Shown one piece after another: positions 22,650 to 31,975 of a stretch of DNA of 64,000 bases. Within the stretch, counting starts at the first letter, position 1; every line of letters starts with the position of its first letter. This DNA comes from Timema cristinae (taxonomy: Eukaryota; Arthropoda; Insecta; Phasmatodea; Timematidae). The notes beneath the pieces were generated by a model. It worked only from the letters and a program-made list of their open reading frames with translations, was not told where the DNA came from and did no database searches. The position numbers were made by a program, and so were the translations under genes. The stretch spans positions 33,336,296 through 33,400,295 of the forward strand of contig JBCFYV010000012.1 of assembly GCA_039000515.1 (NCBI GenBank), given 5' to 3'.

Positions 22650-24150
22650 AGGTTGCTTTACACCAGAGGTAACATTGCTAAATATATGTGTTATTAGAAA
22701 TGTTTTTAACAAATTTTGAAAATTGGTTCATAAAATGTTATTAACTTAAGTTATCAATATTTACTATTAACATTGTTAAGACACTAGAAGTGTTAACATT
22801 TTGTTATTTATTAACTTTGGTCAATAACAATCGCTTTGAACATATTGTTATTTTTTCCATTTTTATGTTGATAATATTGTTGCTAGCTTTGTAAGTAGTA
22901 AAAATGTTGCGGCTGCTTTGAAAGAGGTCCTGATCAAAGGTTATTTATATCAAATTTTTATTAACAAGTTATTTCTGTTGGCAACACTGTTAATAACATT
23001 GTACTTGGCATAAATTATATCCCAGCTTCCATTCGGTGTCCCCTTTGCATGTCCATACTTTGAAGGTATGGATGAACCAGGTTGCCACTTTTCTTATTAC
23101 CAAATTCCCTGTGTTTTCCAGGTTTTCCAGAGAAAATTTTCATTTTTCCAGACACCTAATAGATATTATAGATATAATTATAGAGGCATTTAATTTAGTT
23201 TTAAAGAAAATTAAAGAAATGAAGAGTGGTAATTTGTCATTGGAAGCATGTTTTATTGTGCAAGAGAAACACATGTTTAAGAATTATATGGAAAATGATG
23301 AGAAATGAACGACACATTTTCTAGAAGGAAAAATTGGTTATATTTTCTGTCTACCCTAAATGGAACGAAAAAAAATAAAAATAATGGGAAATATCAAAAA
23401 TATAATTTTGAGTTTAAATGTGGGGGTGGAATGAGACGTTTGTCTTATTAGTGGGGGTGAGTGGAGGAAGCCGAAAATGCGCGGCATTTGCCGAACGAGA
23501 AACAAGTCGTCTCAGTTGCACTCAGGACTTATCTCAAGCTGATGAGGTGCTGGTAAGCATAGTCATCATAAATGAGACGTGTTCAAATCAGAATGCTCAG
23601 TTCTCCAGTTACAAATTTTAGTCTATATTGTTCCGCTTGCAAGTATTGTATTGCCCAAATTCACTAACAAATTCCAGTAAATTCTATCTTTTTGGTGAAA
23701 TTCCCTGTGTTTTCCCGGTTTTTTCCAGACACAAACAAATTCCCTGTCTTTTCCCTGTTTTCCAGGTGCGTGGCAACCCTGATGATCCCACATCCTTTTC
23801 TTCTCTTTATGTCTTACTGCATCATTCAATAACCACTACAGCAATAGCTACCTTCTCTCATGAAGCCATGATGGACTATAGTAGCTGCGAATAACATGTT
23901 ATAAATGAAAATCATTTCAGTTAGTTGCTAATTGATATTTTTGTACATGTACCAATAACCTTGCTTCACAATTTTTTTTTCTTTTCAAATTGTTCATGAA
24001 ATGCTACTAACACTTTTGTCAAAAATATTGTTACCAGAATTTTGTCATCAACATTTACCAAAACCATAATAAAATAGTTAATTAACATATTTGTTACTAA
24101 CATTTTGCTACTAAGAATGTTTTTGCCATTTCTTCAGTGTAAAGCAACCT
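22650..24150. mobile_element. Inverted-repeat element with TIR AGGTTGCTTTACAC
   Basis: AGGTTGCTTTACAC (22,650-22,663) is matched by GTGTAAAGCAACCT at 24,137-24,150. The interior is rich in TAACA/TGTTA motifs (for example AACATTTTGTTATT and TTACTAACATTTTGC) near both ends, forming long imperfect inverted regions. The element has no coding frame. Removing the 704-bp insertion inside leaves about 800 bp. The target duplication is unclear. Confidence 0.65.
23078..23781. mobile_element. hAT-like MITE nested in the preceding element
   Basis: The ends read CAGGTTGCCAC (23,078) and GTGGCAACCCTG (to 23,781), inverted repeats differing by one G. The 8-mers GATGAACC (23,071-23,078) and GATGATCC (23,781-23,788) match at 7 of 8 positions, compatible with an 8-bp hAT duplication overlapping the terminal base. 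Subterminal TTCCCTGT-TTTTCC(A/C)GG motifs occur at both ends in the same orientation, as in the larger element at 36,241-39,547. The internal frame at 23,036-23,308 crosses the element border and is not believed. Confidence 0.65.
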
Positions 24151-24159
24151 TAAGAGCTG

Positions 24160-25700
24160 AAAAGGGAGGTTTTAAGCTTTTCAAAATTCAATGATGTATC
24201 TTTTGAACCAGCGCACATGGTGCCTTGAAATTTAATAAGGATCCTTTTTAGAAGTGAGTGAGACTTTTTAAGGTTTTTCAAATTTCATCCCCTAAGAGAG
24301 TAAAGAGAGACAAAAAGGTGTGGGGCTTATTGACTCACTCATTACCTTATTTACCCAACCCATGGGTTGAAAGTATGAAATTTTTCTTGGTAGGATGGTA
24401 GCAAAATGGCTTGATAGAACCAAAAAATATAAAATTATGAAATTTTAAAATGGGAGCCTATAGTTTGGAAAAAAAAGACCATAAAAATGAGTAGGTAGAA
24501 AATCAAAATTTGTTTGATGGGGAGAGAGACAGCTCCAGATAACCAAATAGATCTTAAAATATTTTTGAAAGTGAATCAGACAAAAGAGTGGGGGGCTCAA
24601 AATTTCAAAAACTTATTATAAGCATTTAAGCGATCTATTTCCCAGTATGGTCGAAAAATTTGGGAAGCAGGTAAAAAGTCCTCCCCAAATAAATAATAAG
24701 GGCTAAAAATGTAAAATTTGTAATTGGGACTTTGGGAAAACAGGGGAGGAGAGAGAGGAGGGGGGCATGTAAACAAAAAAGGTGAGGTAGAAAATCTTAA
24801 TTTGGCAAGTAGTTGGTGGGTAGAAGGACAACTCCAGATAACCATATTCACCTTAAAATTCAAAATTTCCAAGTAGGAAATGTTTAAATAGGAGGGGTTG
24901 GGGTTTGGGTGTTGTGTTGTGTTAAAATTTCCAAAACTAATAGCTATTTATTTGTGTGGTAGTAAACAAATTCAGCAAGCAGGTATAAAGAACAAATGGA
25001 GAAAATAGGAAAGGAAGGGAGTAAGGGGAGGTTAAGTAAATATAAAAATGCCCTTTTAGGTAAGGCAGGAAATTGAAATTTTCCAAGAATGTTGAGAATA
25101 ACAAAATAAGTGTTAAAATTTACTACAGTGGGCCCTCGATTATCCGTCTCTCATGGGACTGGAACATGGTCAGATAGGGGGGAAAAAAAAGTTAAAACAT
25201 GAAATATTGTGGTTTTCTAAAAAAAGAATTGAAATTTTTATATTTTAAATTTGATAAGAAACCATATTTACTGTGGTGATAAAAGGCTGTAAAATTGTTC
25301 TTTTTTAAGACAACATCCTTGCCTTGGCTGCTAAGTCTCTCCACTTCTTTAGCAACAAAATGTCCGTAGGAATTAAGCAGGATGCTGTTCTATATACTGA
25401 AGACAAGTAGAGACAAGCACTAAAGAGGGACGGTTGGATATGCTGAGGAAATGTCATATTCATAGGTCAAATGTGGGCAGTTCTACTGTGGCTGAGAAAA
25501 TCGGGTGGGGGACGGGGGAGGTGGTGCTCAAAATTCCCAAAACTAAAATAATAAACTATTTTTCAGTGTGGTAGAAGATTGAAATTTGTCACGGAGTTAT
25601 AGAAACCACCTTAACAACCATAAAGTTTGAAATTTAAAAATAGGAAGCAGACAATACCTAATAGAAAAAACTTCTTGATATTGTGAAAAATTTAAATTTT
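24160..25700. repeat. Degenerate low-complexity repeat with TTGAAATTT motifs
   Basis: Motifs such as AAACTTGAAATTTTGT, GGTAGAAAATC and CTCCAGATAACCA recur. Two long units align at about 24,490-24,560 and 24,787-24,860 (CAGCTCCAGATAACCAAATA versus CAACTCCAGATAACCATATT), giving a period near 297 bp. A related block begins at about 22,530, on the other side of the element at 22,650-24,150, so that element probably inserted into the repeat. Confidence 0.55.
25126..25488. mobile_element. Pogo/Tigger-like MITE
   Basis: After a TA dinucleotide, CAGTGGGCCCTCGATTATCC begins at 25,126. This is the usual start of pogo-type elements (CAGT-x-x-x-CCTCG-x-TTATCC), followed by GGGACTGGAACATGGTC. A decayed opposite end (GTCATATTCATAGG...TTCTACTG) may lie at about 25,453-25,488. 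No transposase is present. Confidence 0.45.
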
Positions 25701-25709
25701 GTATGGTCG

Positions 25710-27140
25710 GACAAAAAATCAAAGAATATACTAATACAAAAATTATTCATTAGCATTAAGATAACAAAGCTCAAAGATCAAAGGATAAATTAGCACTTAT
25801 TTAGTTGTAAGACAACAATTAATATAAACAAATTCTGGTGCCTAGCAGAGTGAGCCATAATGGTCTTTGAAAAACCATGATGCTTATTACTAAAGAAGTT
25901 TCAGTACCGTATATTATTTATTTATGTCCTTTGGTGAACTGTGACACTATTTTCCAAAATATTTCTGTAACAATGTATATTAATTTGTTTATTTTATTTT
26001 ATGACCATGCTTAGTTAAAGATTTCATTGTTGATGGATTGTGTTTGTTTGTGCACTCAGTTTGAGGCCAAGGTAATATTTTGTTTCAAATATTTATTATA
26101 TTGTAATTCATTAAATTACCCCAATTTGTTTGTGATTGCCATAGTTAGCTAAGGATTGTATAATGAAGAAGTATCAAAAGGTGGGCAGCCAAATGTTGAA
26201 CGTTCTAATTTGATTTAGTTTTGGTGCTACTTATTCATGCAAAGAACATTTTAAACTGCTAGTATGGTTAATACATTTGAAAAATTAAATTAAAAAAAAA
26301 AAAAAAAAAAAAAAATCAGATTAATTTTCAATGCCAGCTGTGGAAAAGGAATAGTTTCTATTCAAATTATAAAAGATTAAAACTTTGGAACATTTTCATA
26401 AGTAAAAAAATTTGTTGATTTCTTAAATAAGAAACATGGGCATATTTATATGAATTAAAGGTTAGGCCTACCCTTCATCTTCTTTTTGAGAGGACAAATA
26501 ATAGTGTGGGCAGATGTTTTTCAAATAAGATACGGTTTTTGTTTTTACTAGCAATTTTTCTATGAGAAGAAAATTCAGATCAAAATAATATTTCAATTTA
26601 TTTTTTTACTAATGTAAAGAGGGTATTAATGTTTGCAAATGGTGAAAGAAACAGCATCTAACCTGCAGCTTTCTACAGAATTCTCATAGGTAGTGGTGTA
26701 AACTATTATCTGGATTAATACCTTAATAGTGTGCATTAAATTTAATCTCGATATTGCAGAGACTGTGTTCATTAACTAATTATTTATTTCTCAATTAATT
26801 ACACCCTACCTTTCAAATGGGCTGATTTGACTGACTTCCCGGGTAAATATTAAATAAAATTTTATGATATTGTGAAATATTATATTGCCCCAACACAACT
26901 ACTTCATAATGCCACCCTAGACAGAAAATAAATTCTGGTGAGAACACTGTACAGCATAAAAAAAATCACATTGGCGACTGCAATATATCATTGGCTCGGA
27001 AAAATGTTTGTTATTTTATGCCTTTTTTAAAAAAATCCCTCTCATCCCACCTTAAAGTAACAGTTAGTTTTTAAAAACAAACTATTTAAATTACCAAAAT
27101 ACAAATAATTTACAAGAACATAATATATGTTGTCAAATCT
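25710..27140. other. Intronic AT-rich DNA
   Basis: Contains a poly-A tract (26,291-26,316) and no supported gene. It lies in the 5.7-kb intron between exons 21,373-21,452 and 27,149-27,240 of the host gene. Confidence 0.45.
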
Positions 27141-27148
27141 GTACTTAC

Positions 27149-27240
27149 ATAATTGCCAACAAATCTGGAACAAAATAGGCATTATCCTTTATTTCTTGAA
27201 TACTCTTCAGTGGAGAGTGAATAATGTCCAAACTATTGGC
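27149..27240 (-). CDS. Internal exon of the unidentified host gene (5'-most found)
   Basis: A 92-nt exon with acceptor TTTTTCAAACAG and a consensus donor (ATTAT|GTAAGT). It encodes ANSLDIIHSPLKSIQEIK followed by DNAYFVPDLLAI, a helix-like amphipathic segment. The last codon is split AT|C with the next exon, so the reading frame continues unbroken through three exons. Upstream exons and the start codon were not found; they may lie in the poor-quality sequence beyond 39.6 kb or outside the window. The protein family was not recognised. Confidence 0.65.
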
Positions 27241-27394
27241 CTGTTTGAAAAATATAATATAGATTAGCTCCAAACTTAGCTTAAATTACCATAATTAATT
27301 TAGCTTAGTAGAGCTATTAGGTTATATGTAATAGCCTACTTACATAGCAAGAGAGTTTTAATATATCATGTTTTGTTAGAAGCTTACACTGTTA

Positions 27395-27480
27395 GCCCGC
27401 AGTTGGCTTACCATATGCCCTGATTTGAAGGTTCAATCCCCCAGTTCCAGCTGGTTGGTCATTTTGTCTAGGTCAGAAGA
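27395..27480 (+). repeat. tRNA-like SINE head
   Basis: CAGTTGGCTTACCATATGCC followed by AAGGTTCAATCCCC (box B-like, about 27,429-27,442) has the layout of a tRNA-derived SINE head. No anticodon arm could be folded with confidence. Confidence 0.4.
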
Positions 27481-28287
27481 AAAAAAATAAAAGGAAAATG
27501 TAAAGGAGGAATTAAAAAGTAGGAGTTTCTTTAGTTGATTCCACAACACTGTTTAGGGCCTACTCTCCTACTCAACTGATTTAATTGCATCATTACAACC
27601 AGTGGCAGTGGAACCAGAGTAAGGGTGGCCCGTGTATGGCCTTAAGAGGCCTTTTTAGCACCCGAAAAAGATACCGGAAAATATACACCTTATTGATTTA
27701 ATTCACAAGCAATTAATAAGAGTATGTCGAAGGAAAAAAAAACACAGATTTAAGAGTTTCTCTTGGATTTAATAAAAATAAATAGTTTTTTTTCCAGCAA
27801 AAACAGAAAAAAGACAACTTTCGGGCTGCAGTCAAGTCCAAGATCAGGTCAAGGGAGACAAGTGTTTACTAGCCAATGCATATTTCAGTATATTTGTTGA
27901 TTAGAGACGACTGAATCACTTGTAGTAAATAGTAAGTGATTTCTAGTGTGGATACCACAAAAGATCATAATAGAAGAAGGAAAATATGCTTATTTTTTGG
28001 TACAAAAAGAGTAAAAGAAATAGTTACGGGACTTGTTGCCTACAAAAAAAAAAAAGAGGTAAATAAATATTTTAATTATTTTCAACATAACTAGGCCATT
28101 TGCGCAGACTGGAGCCTTTGATATGGTTGGGTCATCAGGGATTCAAACCTGTCAGAGGTGTAGTATTAACAAAAGGGACTTTTTAGTCATAGAAGAACCG
28201 ATCTAATTATTAATCAAATGACAAGTAACATCTATTAAAGAGTTGTAAGTATATAAGTAGAAAAAATACATTTTTAATTAATGAAAA

Positions 28288-28348
28288 CCTGGACACAGGA
28301 ACCAAACCATGTAGTTTGCTTTTGAACGCCAATGTTCTACCACTAAGC
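28288..28348 (-). repeat. tRNA-like SINE head (minus strand)
   Basis: On the minus strand, GCTTAGTGGTAGAACATTGG (good box A) is followed about 25 nt later by TGGTTTGGTTCC (box B). Spacing and order match a tRNA, but the acceptor stem does not pair well, so a SINE or pseudo-tRNA is preferred. Confidence 0.5.
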
Positions 28349-29186
28349 TTTCATTAATTAATTCAATAATTTTAACTAGAAAAAAAAATAATAGATAGGC
28401 CTATGCTAGAATATTGTTTTAAAAATAATCTATGTTTTGCTGGATATCAGTTTTATCAAAGAAATATTTTTGGCAAATTTTCCAAATTATTATATTACTG
28501 TTGGACTTGTGTTTGTGTAGGAAATTGATGAAAATGTCTACTGTGAGTGAAAATGTTAATCTTCAATTATCAATAGCTTCCTAAGAAAATTCTAAACAAG
28601 CAATAAGCGAAACATAAGCGAATAAAATATATTAGAAATTGTTTATGAAACTAATTTCCATATCTTAAAGTTATTACTTACATGTGCTTCATTTTAAGGG
28701 GATTGACGAATACCTTGTAAAATATGAGAAATTAAATCAACGCCGCTCCCAAAAAACATGAGTTCACCAAATTATCTGCAGTGTTTAGTTAGATTTAGCA
28801 GTATTGACCCATTTGTCAAGCTTATGCTGGTAAAAAAGATGTGAGTGATCCAAGTTCCACAATTTTATTTAATTAAATATTCACTAGCTTGTAAAAATGT
28901 TGTCAGTAGTGAAACCAGATAACACACTTTAGAGCATGATGGGGAGGGGGAGGGAAAGAAAGGAGCCTGCATCTCTTTGACAGACCATTTACATCTAGCT
29001 ATTGATAAGTTTAGCTCAAGTTGAAACCAAATTTCAGTTTTAAAGAATATAGGCTATGTTTGCGTTAGCATTTTTTCTAGTATTACAATAACCTTAGCAC
29101 GTGAATTTTTTGTTAGCGAGTCTTACTATCCATTCAGTTATATGCATATGTACTAATTATGCTAATGTCCCTAGGGATGAGGAAGG

Positions 29187-29435
29187 TTGAATTTAGAGTA
29201 AGAGTACCTGCATTTTCAGGGGGAGTGGAAAATTCTTTAAGAAAAACCATCCTCATATATGGAGTGAAAAACTATTCAAGGAAAACCACCTTCATATATG
29301 GAGTGAAAAACTATTTGAGAAAAATCACCCTCATTACAACCAATTAGGATTTGAAGCCCCATCGCCCCAGCATTGGTAGTCTAGTATAAGTCCTGGTCTA
29401 GACCATTCAACCACCGAAGCAGAAGACACAACTTC
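29187..29435 (-). repeat. tRNA-derived SINE with internal triplication
   Basis: On the minus strand, GGTGGTTGAATGGTCTAGACC (box A-like) and GGGCTTCAAATCC (box B-like) begin the element. The body then holds three tandem ~40-bp units, seen on the plus strand as AGTG(G/A)AAAA followed by AAAAACCA(T/C)CCTCATATATGG, at 29,223-29,340. Confidence 0.6.
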
Positions 29436-29649
29436 ATTCTGCTTTAGCCTATTTTATGGGAAAATTTTTTCATGCATTCAAACATTATTAAATAAATGAA
29501 GAATGTTCCTTTTTAGAATTTCAGAGCTTCTAATGTTTTTTTGTATGTGAGACACAATTAATAAAATAATCAGTTGCCAAATAATTGGATGTAGAGCAGT
29601 TTCAAGATTACTTAGACACATTTATCAGAAATAGTATTCGAAGCCCCAT

Positions 29650-29850
29650 TGAGTCATGTGAACTAAACATCAAACTCGTCTAGTCTGGTTTATCGGTGAT
29701 TGGGAGGTTGAGACTCAAATCCCAGTTGGATGTACTGAGGGTGGATAATTTCCCACTCTCACTTTTTTTATTAAGCCATAAAAACACAGCTCATTCACAA
29801 AATATGTATTTATTGCCTATGGTCCCAACTGAGAACCAGGGTTTGAGAAC
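29650..29850 (+). repeat. tRNA-derived SINE
   Basis: CTAGTCTGGTTTATCGGTGATTGG, then GAGACTCAAATCCCAG (box B-like), then a body with AGGGTGGATAATTTCCCACTCTCAC. The body resembles the copies at 1,664 and 56,080 (GGGTGGTTTTCCCCTCTC). Confidence 0.5.
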
Positions 29851-29877
29851 CATTGGGTTGGACAATAATATTATTAG

Positions 29878-30310
29878 ATTATTATTATATTAGCACCGCA
29901 TCTTAATACCCATTCAGGTTATATGCATTTACACTAATGTGTAATGGTAGGCTGATTGTGTTCATTATTAGCACCGTGTCTTACTACCCATTCGGGTTAT
30001 ACACACTTACGCTAATGTGTAATGGTAGGGTGAGTGTGAGATGAAATGGAGGACCTACAGTTTAACGTGTAATCCGAACCACGGTGGAGGCCTGGCATTC
30101 CCCACATTCACAAGTTGTGAGGCTGATTGTGAGATGAAATGGAGGACCTAGAGTTTAACGTGGGATCCGAACCACAGTGGAGGCCTGGCATTCCACACAT
30201 TCACAAGTTGTGATTAATACACATCTTGTTAGAGGTGAAGAAAGGGTTTGGCTATCAGATAAATCTGTGCCGGGACCGAGGATCAAACCCCGGACCCAAT
30301 ATATTAGAAA
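29878..30310 (-). repeat. SINE with (AAT)n tail, rearranged copies
   Basis: The same family as at 9,343-9,540. Here a partial tail copy (29,890-29,960), a fuller copy (29,965-30,120) and a further 92-bp tandem duplication (GAGATGAAATGGAGGACCTA at 30,039 and 30,131) adjoin. The minus-strand 5' end (30,265-30,300) shows GGGGTTTGATCCTCGG, a box B-like motif, which links the family to a tRNA head. Confidence 0.7.
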
Positions 30311-31960
30311 TTGTAGGCTTGTTTTGAGTAAGTGTTTGATGTTTATTCAAAAGATCATTGCTATTCTAGACACTTTTTACAAACAATGTGTAGCCTTAAT
30401 AATAAACAAATTAAATATATGACAAGTAGATGATAATTTAATAAAATAGGCAAAACATTTGTATGTTGTGAGCTGCAAGTAAGCTACACCACCAACGTTT
30501 GTGATGATAGTGCCAACATTTGCAAATAGAGGTTATCATGAGTTCAGCACAATGATCACTATGACCGTTAATCTCACTTTTCTAGACCTGAGCCACTATT
30601 TATTTATTCATGTAACTCACTTCTCTTCACAAGGCTGAGTTTTACCATGTTACAAACCTTCTGCTTCACAGAAAAATTCTGGAAGCACCGAGGATTGAGC
30701 CCGGGACATCTGCATCTGTGTTTTTCTATGAAAGGTGTCCATTCTCGGCCCAGGCTAATACTGATGCATTTTATCTTAAATGCCCTTTGAATTCTTACTC
30801 TCGTGAATTATTCGTTATTTTTGTTTTTATTTTACAACTTAGTTTACTATGCGTCTGGGCCATATTAACTGACTAATGAGATAAATATAATGGTAAAATT
30901 TAAAGGAACTGTACTCGCATTTGTGAAAAGGGAGATTGGGAACCATAAAAAAAAAGCATCACTTGATACACCTGCCTGGGGCTTAAACCTCAACCTTCCT
31001 GTCATCAGCTAGGCAAACTAAAATATTTAATGACATTCATTGTAAAATTGTAGTAAGGAGATAAAAGTAAATATTGGTATGGGGAAAAACTTAAATGTTG
31101 CATTCAATATAACTTGATATTATGTAAACACCTTTACATCAATTAAATCTAGCTTGACTAATATAATGAAAGTGCAGATTAGTTTTTATTTTTAATAAAA
31201 AGTTAAAAGAATTATAAATATAGACTTTATGAAACAAATAAGTCATATATTTGTTATTAGCAACTAATCATACATTACAAAGTATGCTGTGATTAAATTA
31301 AATAATAATACAATATTATGAGCTTATTAAAAAATTGACTTGTACAATGTTTATAGCAACAAATTTGAATTAAAGAAACTGAACAAAGATAACAAATTGA
31401 TAAGAAAACCATGTTTGAACTTTGTGGTTAAAGCTAAATCGCATATTAAAACATATTGACACTAGATTGTAAAAACTTTTGTAAGTAGTTAAAATGACAG
31501 TTGCATGTGTATAATCTAGAACAATTAATTATATAATTATATTTTAATGATGTTTGTATTAAAATAATTTGATAAGTTGAAAGATGTTAAAACATCAAGT
31601 TGTTAAAGTTACATTATTTTATTTTTAATAAAAGTTTGACATTCCTTATCTGTTTAATTGTGGGATCCCATCTCCTTAAGTTGATTGGTCTTGGACAACA
31701 TGTTTCGGTTCTACACCATCCTCAGGTCTGAGAATAGAAGTTGGATGTTATTCCAAAAAAGCAGGCCTACACAGTGCAAGGAGGAACTCAAGTGCACATA
31801 TCATGTATTGAGGAACTACTGTAACAAAATCTCGGATATTTCAAACAAACAAAAGTTGGCTATCCAATTCCGATTATGAATCGATTGAAAAAACTCACTA
31901 ACACATTTGAGATAAGCAATAACCAAAGCAATTTACGATCGAAAAAATATAAAGCGCCAC
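30311..31960. other. AT-rich DNA with decayed tRNA-like fragments
   Basis: Box B-like motifs on the minus strand at about 30,684-30,705 (GGGCTCAATCC) and 30,975-30,995 (GAGGTTTAAGCCCC) suggest further SINE remnants. I see no supported gene. The short frame at 31,685-31,879 has no recognisable features. Confidence 0.4.
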
Positions 31961-31975
31961 TATCTAATAGGATTA

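Noticed and set aside
28288..28348. A genuine tRNA gene
   Set aside because: A and B boxes are good but the acceptor stem does not pair and no clear anticodon loop is present; a SINE head is more likely.
31640..31745. LINE or Penelope-like 3' end (AACATGTTTCGGTTCTACACC)
   Set aside because: The motif resembles ends of retroelements, but no adjoining reverse-transcriptase sequence was found.
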